Shown: positions 51,584-59,972, counted from the first letter of the stretch. The stretch: DNA of 64,000 nucleotides from CAVXEH01 sp963805645 (GCA_963805645.1 CAWDVA010000007.1:62001-126000), one strand, 5' to 3'. Program-made: numbers and translations. Notes: generated by a model from the sequence alone, not told the origin.

Positions 51584-52330
51584 ATGGCGCTCTATCTCAT
51601 CGGCGGGGCGACAGTCTTCGCCTTCTCGGGCGTCATGGCCATGGCCGGCCTGGGTGCCGCGTTCCTCTTCGTGCCGCTCTTCTACTATCTGGGCGTTCCG
51701 CTCGCCGAAGCGACCTCGACCGCTCTCCTGCTCAACGCCGTGAGCCTGTCGATGGCGACCGTCAGCTACGCGCGGGCAGGCCTCATCGACTGGCGAGCCG
51801 GGATCCCGGTGCTCGTCACAGCAGTCATCCTCGCCCCGGTGGGTGCCGCGCTGAGCGTCGGGGTCGACCGCTCGATCCTGCTCGGGCTGTTCGTCGGCTT
51901 CCTGGTCTTCGCAGGCGCGATGATGCTCTTCTACCGGCCGCGCACCTCCCGTCGAACCCGCGGTGTCGCGGCGGATGCGGGCGTTGGTGCCGGGGTGGGG
52001 GGAGTCGCCGGCTTCCTCGGGGGGATGCTCGGGGTGGGCGGCGGCAACATCATCCTGCCTGGGCTGACCTGGACCGGGCTGGACGCCAAGATGGCGGCCG
52101 GGACGACCGCACTCGCCGTCGTCTTCTCCTCGCTGTCTGGCTTCCTCGGCCACGTCGCCGTGAGCAGCCTCGATCCGGTGTTTCTCGTGGTCATGGGTGT
52201 GCTGGCGGCCGCCGGCTCGCTCGTCGGCGCCTACGTCATGCGCACTCGCCTGACGGGCCTGCAACTGAAGCGGTTCATCGGCGTGCTGCTGTGGGTCATA
52301 GCCGCCAAGATGGCCCTCGATCTGCTGTGA
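51584..52330 (+). CDS. TauE/SafE-family transporter (UPF0721)
   Basis: A 248-residue membrane protein with 7-8 helices. YLIGGATVFAFSGVMAMAGL then GAAFLFVPLFYYLGVPLAEA, and the repeat GVGGVAGFLGGMLGVGGGNI then ILPGLTWTGLDAKMAAGTTA are the hallmark glycine-rich segments of this family, which exports sulfite, sulfoacetate and related anions. ATG 51584 lies 22 bp after the FmdE stop. The transported compound is unknown; its neighbours hint at small sulfur anions. Confidence 0.9.
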   Translation: MALYLIGGATVFAFSGVMAMAGLGAAFLFVPLFYYLGVPLAEATSTALLLNAVSLSMATVSYARAGLIDWRAGIPVLVTAVILAPVGAALSVGVDRSILLGLFVGFLVFAGAMMLFYRPRTSRRTRGVAADAGVGAGVGGVAGFLGGMLGVGGGNIILPGLTWTGLDAKMAAGTTALAVVFSSLSGFLGHVAVSSLDPVFLVVMGVLAAAGSLVGAYVMRTRLTGLQLKRFIGVLLWVIAAKMALDLL

Positions 52331-52365
52331 CCGGACCCGCTCACGAACGAGATGAGGAGACCTCC

Positions 52366-53475
52366 GTGGTGATCGCGTCAGCATCCGCACCGGCAGTGGT
52401 GCCCCCGCTTGGGCGCCTCCACGGGTTCCACCCGGGGTGGTTCGGCGCGGTGATGGGTACCGCGGTGATCGGAGTTGTCGCCTACCAGAATCCGGGCAGC
52501 GTCGCGTCGCTCCGTGACGCCGCGCACGCCTTTGGCGTGGCGATGGTCGGCGTGGCGTCGGTGCTTGCAATCGTGCTCGGGGTGCCGTATATCGGGCGGT
52601 GGGTGCGTCACCCCGCCGCAGCGATCGCCGACCTGCGCCACCCGGTCGCCGGAGCACTGTACGCGACCTTCCCCGGCGGAATCCTGGTCCTCGCCGTCGC
52701 CATCGCCACGGTCGGACCATCGGTCGCATCAAGGCCCACGATTACCACCGTGGTGGCGATCCTCGCGGTGCCGGGCATCGCTCTGGCGTTCGGCATCAGC
52801 GTGGTGTTCGCCTACCTGCTGTTCGTAGCTCCCGATGTCGGTCCACGCAGCGTCAACGGCGGCTGGTTCATCCCGCCGGTGGTCAACATCATCGTGCCGC
52901 TTGTGCTACTGCCGCTCGTCCCCGAGATTGGCGCGGAGGGTGCCACGACGCTCATCATCGTCGGCTACGCCTTCTTCGGAATGGGCCTGCTGCTGTTCCT
53001 GCTGGTCGCCTCGCTCCTGTACGACCGGCTCGTCTTCCACCCTCTCCCAGCCGCACCGCTGGCTCCATCGCTCTGGATCGGCCTGGGGCCGGTCGGCGTT
53101 GGTGCGCTCGTCCTCGTGCGCCTGGCCCAGGCCGGGTCGACGATCTGGGGGGCATCCGCGCCAGTCGTGACCACGCTGTCGACGGTATCCGCCACCGCGT
53201 TGTGGGGCTTCGGGCTGTGGTGGCTGGCCGCCGCGATCCTTCTGCTCGGCGGGTATCTGCGGCGCGAACGCATGCCGTTCGGCATCGGCTGGTGGGCCTT
53301 TACCTTCCCGCTGGGTGCCTATGCGGCATCGACTGTCGCTCTCGCTCGCGCCTGGAACTCCGCAGTCCTTGAAGGACTGGGCGTGGTGCTCTTCGTGGCG
53401 CTCGTCCTCTTCTGGGCCGTGGTCGCGGCGGCAACGCTCGCCGCCCTTCGGTCGGGCAGCGCCTGGATTCGATAA
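52366..53475 (+). CDS. TDT-family transporter (TehA/SLAC1/sulfite-efflux-like)
   Basis: A 369-residue protein with about ten helices from GTG 52366 after GAGGAG. FHPGWFGAVMGTAVIGVVAY opens the domain as in TDT proteins; later helices include WFIPPVVNIIVPLVLLPLVP and PFGIGWWAFTFPLGAYAAST, the latter typical of SLAC1/TehA/SSU1. This family carries anions such as sulfite, malate, nitrate or tellurite. Being 35 bp downstream of a TauE/SafE gene it is probably in the same operon; two anion exporters together suggest sulfite or organosulfonate handling. Confidence 0.88.
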   Translation: MVIASASAPAVVPPLGRLHGFHPGWFGAVMGTAVIGVVAYQNPGSVASLRDAAHAFGVAMVGVASVLAIVLGVPYIGRWVRHPAAAIADLRHPVAGALYATFPGGILVLAVAIATVGPSVASRPTITTVVAILAVPGIALAFGISVVFAYLLFVAPDVGPRSVNGGWFIPPVVNIIVPLVLLPLVPEIGAEGATTLIIVGYAFFGMGLLLFLLVASLLYDRLVFHPLPAAPLAPSLWIGLGPVGVGALVLVRLAQAGSTIWGASAPVVTTLSTVSATALWGFGLWWLAAAILLLGGYLRRERMPFGIGWWAFTFPLGAYAASTVALARAWNSAVLEGLGVVLFVALVLFWAVVAAATLAALRSGSAWIR

Positions 53476-53525
53476 GCGAGGCAACTGGGAAGCCAGGCGA
53501 GCCTTCCGCAACGCCGAAAGATGTG

Positions 53526-53557
53526 TCTATGGCGCCCCCGGAAGGCCTTGGGGGCGC
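53526..53557. repeat. Hairpin matching the tRNA-Arg 3' end; attachment-like copy or terminator
   Basis: TCTATGGCGCCCCCGGA (53526-53542) is identical to 55432-55448, the 3' end and flank of tRNA-Arg(CCT). It continues into a perfect 8-bp inverted repeat, GCGCCCCC (53532-53539) with GGGGGCGC (53550-53557). This can be an attachment-site copy left by insertion, a collapsed tRNA copy, or simply the rho-independent-like terminator of the TDT gene; no T-tract is seen. Confidence 0.5.
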
Positions 53558-53638
53558 AATGGGCAGAGCGAGCAATCCGCTGGCGTCTATTCCGACCCTA
53601 TGGCGTCGGAGTCACGGTGAGGCTAAGCCGGACCCGCC

Positions 53639-54433
53639 TCATTTCGGGGACAACCTCACCGACTCGGCGAGGGCGATGAGCTGCTCCCTGGTGAAGTCGC
53701 TGAGGAGGCCGTCCAGGGCGAACCCGTCATTCCCCAGCGACCACACCAGCGTCATGCCGCCGCTGGGTGGCCAGAGGTAGAAGGTGGCAGGCTGCCCGTT
53801 GACCTCAACAGAGGTGGCGGGCCCACCGCCGGTTGTCCCCACCGGCCCGCCGAACGACTGGATAAGCGTGACCATGCTGCTGCCGTCCGCGAGCCAGGGG
53901 TCAGGCTGCGGCGACCATATCCGCGCCCAGCGCAGGGTCATGCTGCCGCCGATGGTGTCCTGGCGACGCAGCCCCCAACCACCCGGCAGCCCGCCGAACT
54001 CCGCCAGCCCGTCGGGCGGCCGCAGGAACAGCATCTGGCCGGCCAGGTCGTGGACCAGGTTGCCCGTGAAGGGCTGATCGAGACGCAGCGTGAGATGGCG
54101 CCGGTAGCCCACCATGTCGCAGGCCCACCCTGACGGCAGGGTGGCCGGGTTCGCCTCCGCGTAGACGCCGATCTCCAGCGTGTCGCCGACGACCCGGGCG
54201 GTCCCGCGATAGGCGCGAGAGCAGGGGTCGCCCGGCACCAACTCGCGAGCGCCGATGAACTCCACGTTGACCTGGCGACCGTCCGCGGTAAGGACGACAG
54301 TGTCGATGCTGACCGGACCGCCCGTCGGCGGAGCCTGGTCGCCGGCGGCAGGGGTCGCGGTTCCTGGCGAGGCGCAGGCGCTCATCGCGACGGTGACCAC
54401 GACCACAGCGACCAGGCGAGGTGCCTTCCGCAT
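53639..54433 (-). CDS. Lipoprotein with DUF4367-like C-terminus
   Basis: A 264-residue lipoprotein from ATG 54433 (GGGAGGAGGG upstream). Signal and lipobox LVAVVVVTVAMSAC. The mature protein is beta-rich with two Cys (GDPCSRAYRG, SGWACDMVGY). Its end, ATSVEVNGQPATFYLWPPSG then GFALDGLLSDFTREQLIALA, resembles the DUF4367 domain found in anti-sigma-like and surface proteins. It lies in the interval between the tRNA-Arg and its partial copy, opposite another lipoprotein gene. Confidence 0.7.
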   Translation of the reverse strand: MRKAPRLVAVVVVTVAMSACASPGTATPAAGDQAPPTGGPVSIDTVVLTADGRQVNVEFIGARELVPGDPCSRAYRGTARVVGDTLEIGVYAEANPATLPSGWACDMVGYRRHLTLRLDQPFTGNLVHDLAGQMLFLRPPDGLAEFGGLPGGWGLRRQDTIGGSMTLRWARIWSPQPDPWLADGSSMVTLIQSFGGPVGTTGGGPATSVEVNGQPATFYLWPPSGGMTLVWSLGNDGFALDGLLSDFTREQLIALAESVRLSPK

Positions 54434-54858
54434 CTGCATCCCTCCTCCCACCGAAGACGGCCCCAGCGCCGCGGCGGTTGCATCAGCGTGAGACGGCTGC
54501 GGCGGAATGGCAAGACCTGGAAGCCGCTCGTCGTGCTCGGTCCCTGGACCGCAGCTCCGAGAACCAGGCTCACGGATAGCCAATGCCGAACGGATCGGTG
54601 AGGGTCTTCGGGAGCTGGTCGAGCCCGTGACCACCCGCCATTGGCAGGTGCAGAGCATCCAGCTGAAGGCCGCGGCGTTGCGGCCTTCTCGGTGTCAGCC
54701 GATTTGGCTTGGCGCCGCCGGAGGGCATTGGGGGGCTCGGTACCGACGCACGGATTCGCTGGCCTACTAGGTGGCCTGACGACCAATGGTGGTGGCAGGG
54801 TGCCTTGCGCACCGCCGGGCAAGCGAGCACCATCGGTCTCGTGGGGAGGCGAATCGCC
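54434..54858. other. Divergent promoter region between two lipoprotein genes
   Basis: About 425 bp. Several short frames exist, none with a recognisable product or clear start. It should hold the promoters of both lipoprotein genes. No clear repeat was identified. Confidence 0.4.
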
Positions 54859-55332
54859 ATGTGCGTGGCCGGCATGCTGCTGGCCGGGCTGACTGGGTGC
54901 AGACCTAGTCGCCCGGATGGCGCACCCACCCCAACCATCGTTGGCGTGGTCCAGTCGCTAGGGAAGCTGCCCAACGGGCACCAGGTGGCCGTTCTTGACG
55001 ACGGCACCCGCTACGACCTCGACGCCGGTCGCCGCTTGAGCGGAGGTAGGCAACCGGACTGGCTGCTCCTGGCAGGGACTGACCGCGGAGCGTGGTACCT
55101 GTCCGTGCCTCCGGCAACCCCTCCGGACCTGGCGCCCGGTTGCCCGTTCGTGCTGCGGGCTTCGTACGCTTGGGAAGTCTCTGACGCCATGCTGTTTCTG
55201 GTCGGGGACGGCACCGTCGGGCTGCGCGTGCCCAAGGCCCTGACATTCGAGCCATACGAGTTGCGAGGCAACCCCTGGTTCGCCCAGGACTGGTGCGTGG
55301 ACACCCGGGGGGAGATCACTCGTCACGCCTGA
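54859..55332 (+). CDS. Hypothetical lipoprotein
   Basis: A 157-residue lipoprotein from ATG 54859 after GGGGAGG. Signal and lipobox MCVAGMLLAGLTGC. The mature part is beta-rich (TIVGVVQSLGKLPNGHQVAV, LDDGTRYDLDAGRRL, WLLLAGTDRGAWYLSVPPAT) with two further cysteines that may pair. Not recognised. It ends about 100 bp before the tRNA-Arg gene. Confidence 0.65.
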   Translation: MCVAGMLLAGLTGCRPSRPDGAPTPTIVGVVQSLGKLPNGHQVAVLDDGTRYDLDAGRRLSGGRQPDWLLLAGTDRGAWYLSVPPATPPDLAPGCPFVLRASYAWEVSDAMLFLVGDGTVGLRVPKALTFEPYELRGNPWFAQDWCVDTRGEITRHA

Positions 55333-55435
55333 GGGGGTGTCTTCCGAAGCTGAGGGGCGACTGCCCGCGACTTCACCAGGCGGGCCGTTTCCGGCGCAGT
55401 TGCGGAGCGGCGCCGTTGGACGCGCGGTACATCTA

Positions 55436-55511
55436 TGGCGCCCCCGGAGGGATTCGAACCCCCGACGCCCGCCTTAGGACGGCGGCGCTCTTTCCACTGA
55501 GCTACGGGGGC
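55436..55511 (-). tRNA. tRNA-Arg (anticodon CCT)
   Basis: The complement folds as a tRNA: acceptor GCCCCCG/CGGGGGC, D-arm GCTC/GAGC, anticodon stem CCGCC/GGCGG with loop GTCCTAA giving anticodon CCT (reads AGG), T-arm GGGGG-TTCGAAT-CCCTC, discriminator G and encoded CCA. Its 3' end is repeated at 53526-53542, so it may have been an integration target. Confidence 0.95.
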
Positions 55512-55543
55512 GCCGTGCGCTCATCCTAGCCCACCGCGCTATC

Positions 55544-55831
55544 GTGACGCGCGTGAGCGACAGCCCGATTCCGTCTGCCGGCCGCCATCGGCTCGTCCTC
55601 TACGAGCGCGCCGGCTGCCACCTGTGCGAGGACGCCGCCGCCATCCTGGACGCCGAGCTGGGCCCGATCGCCTACGACCACGTGGACATCGACACCGATG
55701 ACGACCTGATCGTCCGGTACGGCTTCCGGGTGCCGGTGGTCAGTCTGGACGGCACCGAGCGCCTGGAAGCGCCCATCGACCCCGGGTCGCTGCGGGCGCT
55801 CGCCCGCAGCCTCTATGGCTCAATAGGCTGA
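55544..55831 (+). CDS. Glutaredoxin-like protein (DUF836/thioredoxin fold)
   Basis: A 95-residue protein with redox motif YERAGCHLCEDAAAIL (CHLC) and the later YGFRVPVVSLDGTERL with cis-Pro, the short thioredoxin fold of the DUF836/YruB-like group. GTG 55544 or 55553. Probably a cytosolic thiol oxidoreductase. Its end overlaps the convergent cupredoxin gene by 12 bp. Confidence 0.85.
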   Translation: MTRVSDSPIPSAGRHRLVLYERAGCHLCEDAAAILDAELGPIAYDHVDIDTDDDLIVRYGFRVPVVSLDGTERLEAPIDPGSLRALARSLYGSIG

Positions 55832-56269
55832 CGTCGAGGACGGCGCCGCCTTGACCACCAGGGCGCCGTTCATGGCGTTGTGGATGGTGCACTCGAAGAA
55901 GAGCTGGCCGGGCTGCTGCGCCGGCACCGTCACCGTGGTCGTCTTGTCCGGCCCGGTGATGATGTCGCTGCGGACCAGCTCCTCGGACTTGGTGTTGTCG
56001 GTGTAGACCGCCACGTCGTGCGGGACCGACTCGTTGTTCGTGAACTTGATGATGATGGGCTTGCCGGCGACGGCTTCCATGCAGGGCGCGCTGAACTTGA
56101 TGTCCTTGGCGCTCAGCTCGATGGTGTTCGTCGCGTCTGCCACGGCGCAGGCGGCACCGCTGGGCGGCGGCGTGCCACTGCCGGTCCCGGAGCAGGCGGC
56201 GAGCAGGGCGACAATGGCGAGCACGCTCGCGGACAGCGCGAGGCGCGAACGGAGCATCACGAAGGTCAT
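55820..56269 (-). CDS. Cupredoxin (blue-copper-like) lipoprotein
   Basis: A 149-residue lipoprotein with signal/lipobox SASVLAIVALLAACSG. The mature domain is a plastocyanin-like fold with type 1 copper ligands: His in NNESVPHDVAVYTDN, and Cys, His and Met in FFECTIHNAMNGALVVK. Compared with classic cupredoxins the C-x2-H-x2-M loop is short. It is likely an extracytoplasmic electron carrier and could serve NirK or a terminal oxidase; that partner choice is inference. Confidence 0.88.
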   Translation of the reverse strand: MTFVMLRSRLALSASVLAIVALLAACSGTGSGTPPPSGAACAVADATNTIELSAKDIKFSAPCMEAVAGKPIIIKFTNNESVPHDVAVYTDNTKSEELVRSDIITGPDKTTTVTVPAQQPGQLFFECTIHNAMNGALVVKAAPSSTSAY

Positions 56270-56317
56270 TCCTCTTGGGAAGGGCGGGAGCAGGGCACAG
56301 CCATCATACCCGCGAAG

Positions 56318-57217
56318 TCAGGAACCTGCGACGCGGACGCTCCCCTTCTCCGTCCACTCCAGCTGGAGCGGAAGTTCGCCCGGATCGTGCGTGAAGTAGC
56401 AGTCCCAGCCGCCCTCGATGACGTCGTGAAGGAGCCGGTTGCGGATCTCCACCGCGTCGATGGGGTAGTCGTCGAAAGCGCTGGTCCAGCGCACCGGGAC
56501 CTGCCAGCGGGTGGGGATCAGGTCGCCGAAGAAGACGGCCCGTGGCAGCGGCTCGCCCTCGTGGCCGGCGGCCGGCCTGGTTCCGATGAGCACGGCCTGC
56601 GAGCCGCGCGTATGCCCGCCGGTGCGCAGCACGCTGACACCCGGCACCACCTCGACGTCGCCGTGAACCTCGGCCAGCTGGCCCGCCGCCTGGACCGCGC
56701 GGAGCTGCTCCTCCTCCATGATCCCCTGCAGGCGCAGCTCGTCGCCGCGCGCGGCCTCAACCTCGTGGCGCTGGACGACGTAGCGCGCCTTCGGGAAGAA
56801 CGGCCGTCCCGCGGCATCCACCATGCCGCCGGCGTGGTCGTAGTGGAGGTGGCTGACGATGACGAAGTCGATCGAATCCGGATCCTCCCCCACCTCGCGC
56901 AGGGCGACCGCCGGGTTCCCGCCCTCGATGCCCTTGATGTCGCGGTCCTTGTCCGTCATCCGCTCGCCGGTCCCGGTCTCGACCAGGAGACGCTTACCGC
57001 GGGCCTCGATGAGCAGCAGGTTCAGCCGGCACAGCACCCGACCCCGATCATCGGTCTCCACGAAGCGCGACCACAGCGGCTTGGGCACCACGCCGAAGAA
57101 CCCCCCGGCATCGGGCCGGAACCAGCCGGCGCGCACCAGGCGAACGCGGACGCCGCCGGCGTACTCGCGCGCCTCCTCGGGTGGCGTGATCTCGTAGAGC
57201 GGGGTTTCGGTGGTCAT
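56318..57217 (-). CDS. Metallo-beta-lactamase-fold hydrolase
   Basis: A 299-residue MBL-fold protein. The metal-binding HLHYDHAGG (HxHxDH) follows DFVIVSHL; later ligands are in TGGHTRGSQAV (His), FFGDLIPT (Asp) and the C-terminal FTHDPG. It resembles the AHL-lactonase/quinone-type subgroup of MBL hydrolases, but the substrate is not predictable. It is upstream of and on the same strand as the cupredoxin gene. Confidence 0.85.
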   Translation of the reverse strand: MTTETPLYEITPPEEAREYAGGVRVRLVRAGWFRPDAGGFFGVVPKPLWSRFVETDDRGRVLCRLNLLLIEARGKRLLVETGTGERMTDKDRDIKGIEGGNPAVALREVGEDPDSIDFVIVSHLHYDHAGGMVDAAGRPFFPKARYVVQRHEVEAARGDELRLQGIMEEEQLRAVQAAGQLAEVHGDVEVVPGVSVLRTGGHTRGSQAVLIGTRPAAGHEGEPLPRAVFFGDLIPTRWQVPVRWTSAFDDYPIDAVEIRNRLLHDVIEGGWDCYFTHDPGELPLQLEWTEKGSVRVAGS

Positions 57218-57241
57218 TGCTCGGTCGCCATCGGTCTCAGG

Positions 57242-57838
57242 TCACTCCTTCCTCTCTGGCGGCAGCAGCCGGCCGCGGTCGAAGTCGCGGTGGTAGAGGC
57301 TGGCCGTGGGATCGCGCTGGCCCCGGTAGCGCGAGCCAATCCGCTCGTCGCCGTAGGCGATCTCCACCGGAGAGCTCATGCGCTGGAAGCTGATCTGGCC
57401 GATCTTCATGCCGTAGTACAGGGTGATGGGCAGATTGGCGACGTTAGAGAGCTCCAGGGTCAGGTTGCCGTCCCAGCCGGGGTCCACGTACCCCGCGGTG
57501 GAGTGGATGAGGAGGCCCAGCCTTCCCAGCGAGCTCTTCCCCTCGAGTCTCGCCACCAGGTCGTCCGGCAGGGCAACCCGTTCCAGGGTGGAGCCCAGCA
57601 CGAACTCGCCGGGATGCAGGATGAAGGGCTGATCGCCCTCAATCTCCACCAGCTCGGTGAGGTCCGGCTGCGGCTCTCGGACGTCGATGTACGGGTAGCG
57701 GCTGTTGCGGAACACGCGAAAGCGCCGATCCAGGTGCAGGTCCACGCTCGATGGCTGCACGGCCTCGGGCACGAACGGGTCGATCACGATCCGCCCCGCC
57801 TCGATGGCGGCGCGAATGTCGCGGTCGGAGAGGATCAC
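57242..57838 (-). CDS. dcd: dCTP deaminase
   Basis: A 198-residue Dcd trimeric deaminase. MILSDRDIRAAIEAGRIVID, PSSVDLHLDRRFRVFRN, the phosphate-binding RLEGKSSLGRLGLLIHSTAG then YVDPGWDGNLTLELSNVA with catalytic Glu, and GQISFQRMSSP are conserved. It makes dUTP from dCTP, or dUMP if bifunctional. Its ATG overlaps the nrdR stop by 4 bp, tying dNTP supply to ribonucleotide-reductase control. Confidence 0.95.
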   Translation of the reverse strand: MILSDRDIRAAIEAGRIVIDPFVPEAVQPSSVDLHLDRRFRVFRNSRYPYIDVREPQPDLTELVEIEGDQPFILHPGEFVLGSTLERVALPDDLVARLEGKSSLGRLGLLIHSTAGYVDPGWDGNLTLELSNVANLPITLYYGMKIGQISFQRMSSPVEIAYGDERIGSRYRGQRDPTASLYHRDFDRGRLLPPERKE

Positions 57839-58305
57839 TCCGTGGCGCCCTGCCGCTGGCTCATGAGCCGGTCAACCTCCCGCTTGAGGGTGTCGATGTC
57901 CTCGTACGAATGGTAGACCGATGCAAAGCGGATGTACGCCAGCTGGTCGAGGTCGCGAAGCCCGTCGGTGGCCAGGCGCCCGATCTCCTTGCTGCTGATC
58001 TCCGGCTCGCCGCGTGCTCGGACGGCGCTCTCGATGTCGTCGACCGCCTGCTCTACGCGCTCCAGGGTCACCGGGCGCTTCTCCAGTGCCTTGAGGAGAC
58101 CGGCGCGGACCTTGCCGCGGTCGAACTCCTGGCGTGACCCGTCGCGCTTGAGCACGATGAGCCGGGCGCCCTCCGGGCGCTCGTAGGTCGTGAACCGGTA
58201 TGCACAGGCCTCGCACTCCCGCCGGCGGCGGATGGTGCTGCCCCCCTCGAGATCACGCGAGTCGATGACTCGCGTGCTCTGCTCGTTGCAGCGCGGACAG
58301 CGCAT
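57835..58305 (-). CDS. nrdR: NrdR transcriptional repressor of ribonucleotide reductase genes
   Basis: A 156-residue NrdR from ATG 58305, with AGGAGG 5 nt upstream. N-terminal zinc ribbon MRCPRCNEQSTRVIDSRD and RRRRECEACAYRFTTYER (four Cys), followed by the ATP-cone LIVLKRDGSRQEFDRGKVRA and ending YIRFASVYHSYEDIDTLKRE. It binds ATP/dATP and represses nrd operons. Upstream repeats at 58328-58363 may be involved in its control. dcd follows with overlap. Confidence 0.95.
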   Translation of the reverse strand: MRCPRCNEQSTRVIDSRDLEGGSTIRRRRECEACAYRFTTYERPEGARLIVLKRDGSRQEFDRGKVRAGLLKALEKRPVTLERVEQAVDDIESAVRARGEPEISSKEIGRLATDGLRDLDQLAYIRFASVYHSYEDIDTLKREVDRLMSQRQGATE

Positions 58306-58327
58306 GCAGCCTCCTGGGTGCGGACTA

Positions 58328-58363
58328 TACCAGTGGTGGTACCAGTGGCGAGCATACCACAAG
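58328..58363 (-). promoter_or_regulatory. nrdR upstream region with TACCA repeats and TATAGT box
   Basis: TACCAGTGG occurs at 58328-58336 and again at 58340-58348, with a third TACCA at 58355 followed by CACAAGATGTG (an imperfect CACA/TGTG dyad). On the minus strand TATAGT at 58325-58330 could be the -10 box of nrdR. Possible NrdR-box or operator region; no consensus match was computed. Confidence 0.4.
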
Positions 58364-58407
58364 ATGTGCCATGCGCCCGAGTGCGCCAGGCTCCGCCCCC
58401 GTCCCGT

Positions 58408-58971
58408 TCAGCCCTCGCGACGGACGCGGGCGCTCACGTTGGCCACCGCCGGACGGCCCGGCTCCCAGGCCAGCATGACCTCCACGATCTCCTCCATCCG
58501 GAGCCGGGCGTGGACGATGTTGGCGTACCCGCGCTTCCAGTAGCTGATGGGCTCGTCGTCGTCGGGGGGCCGGTGCCGCTGGCGGGTGAGCCCGCATCCG
58601 CGCTCGGCGGTGACGATCCCGCGCAGGGCTCGCTCCAGGTTCGCCTCGTACTCGAGGTGCAGGGAGTGGAGGTCCTCCGGCGCCGCCATCTCGCGGATCT
58701 CCTCGGCCGTGGCGTCCAGCTCGTCTTCGCCCGCCGTCAGCCGGTCGACCGCCTCGTCCACGTCCACCGCCCGTCGGCGGAGGGCGTCGACCAGTTCGCC
58801 CAGCTCGTCGAGCACGGTATCGACCCGCGCGGTACGGGAGCCCAGGGTGGAGCGGTAGGCCATCAGCTCGCGGGCCTCACCCGAGAACGAGCGCCGGCCA
58901 CGCAGCCATGCGGGCAGGAGCGCGATCGCCAGGCCGGCGAGCAGGATCGGTGGCGGGGTACGCGTGGGCAT
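58408..58971 (-). CDS. Hypothetical anchored coiled-coil protein
   Basis: A 187-residue protein. An N-terminal helix (PPILLAGLAIALLPAWLRG) anchors it, followed by a long charged helical/coiled-coil region (VDTVLDELGELVDALRRRAV, DEAVDRLTAGEDELDATAEE, LHLEYEANLERALRGIVTAE) and a basic C-terminus. Family not recognised. It begins 8 bp after etfA on the same strand, so it belongs to the acyl-CoA dehydrogenase-etf transcription unit by position. Confidence 0.7.
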   Translation of the reverse strand: MPTRTPPPILLAGLAIALLPAWLRGRRSFSGEARELMAYRSTLGSRTARVDTVLDELGELVDALRRRAVDVDEAVDRLTAGEDELDATAEEIREMAAPEDLHSLHLEYEANLERALRGIVTAERGCGLTRQRHRPPDDDEPISYWKRGYANIVHARLRMEEIVEVMLAWEPGRPAVANVSARVRREG

Positions 58972-58979
58972 CGGTCTCG

Positions 58980-59957
58980 TCAGCCTCCCTTCCTGCGTCG
59001 GAGCTCCTCGGTGAGCTTGGGCACGATGGCGAACAGGTCGCCAACCACGAACAGGTCCGCGAACTCTCCGATGGGCGCGTCGGGGTCCTTGTTTATGGCT
59101 ACGACATTCTCCGACGTCTGCATACCCACCCGGTGCTGGATGGCACCGGAAATTCCACACGCCAGGTAGAGCGCAGGCTTGACCACCTTGCCGGTCTGGC
59201 CGATCTGGAGCTGGTACGGGATCCATCCGGCATCGGCCGCTGCACGGCTGGCGCCCACCGCGCCGTCGAGGACGTCGGCGAGCTCCTGCAGCGTGGCGAA
59301 GCCCTCCTGACTACCCACGCCCCGTCCACCGGAGACGATGACGGTCGCCTCCTCGAGGTTGACGGTCGCCTTGCCTTCCTCGTGGCTCTCCACGACCTTC
59401 GCGGCGCCGAACGCATCGTTGGCCGCTGCCGGGGCCGCCGCAACCTGGGCCGTTCCGCCGGTCTCCTCCGGAGTGAAGGTGTTCGCCAGGACCAGCACCA
59501 CCGCCGGAGACGGGGCACCGTCAACCGGCTCGGAGATGGTCACGAAGGTGCCCTGCAGGGTCGACGCCTCGGCACGCAGCACCCCGTCCTGGACCCGCAC
59601 CGCGCGGACCGGCCCGAACGCGGGCAGGCCCAGCCGGCCGACGAGCGACGAGGCGAGATCCCGGCCGTTGGGAGTGGCCGGTGCGAGGAGCGCCATGCCT
59701 CCTTCGCCGATGGCGGCCGCCGCGGCCGCGGCGTATCCCACCGCGGGGCCCGTGCCGTCGCCCAGGACGATCGCCCGCGCGGCGCCCCAGGCGCCGAGCC
59801 CGGCGGCACCGGCCTCCGCGCCCTCGCCGTAGGCGAGCGCGACCGCCGATCCGCCGCTCTGCGTTGCCAGCGCCGCGGCACCCGTCGCGAGCTCCTGCGC
59901 GGACCGTGCGGGCTCGCCGCCACTGAACTCGGCGAGGAAGTAGATGTCGTTGCTCAT
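58980..59957 (-). CDS. etfA: Electron transfer flavoprotein alpha subunit
   Basis: A 325-residue EtfA. The N-terminal adenine-nucleotide-like fold is followed by the FAD-binding C-terminal domain with IVSGGRGVGSQEGFATLQEL, GASRAAADAGWIPYQLQIGQ, TGKVVKPALYLACGISGAIQ, and AINKDPDAPIGEFADLFVVG. It pairs with EtfB to carry electrons from acyl-CoA dehydrogenase to the quinone pool. Third in the acd-etfB-etfA order, 15 bp after etfB. Confidence 0.95.
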   Translation of the reverse strand: MSNDIYFLAEFSGGEPARSAQELATGAAALATQSGGSAVALAYGEGAEAGAAGLGAWGAARAIVLGDGTGPAVGYAAAAAAAIGEGGMALLAPATPNGRDLASSLVGRLGLPAFGPVRAVRVQDGVLRAEASTLQGTFVTISEPVDGAPSPAVVLVLANTFTPEETGGTAQVAAAPAAANDAFGAAKVVESHEEGKATVNLEEATVIVSGGRGVGSQEGFATLQELADVLDGAVGASRAAADAGWIPYQLQIGQTGKVVKPALYLACGISGAIQHRVGMQTSENVVAINKDPDAPIGEFADLFVVGDLFAIVPKLTEELRRRKGG

Positions 59958-59972
59958 GGGTGTCTCCTCGCC

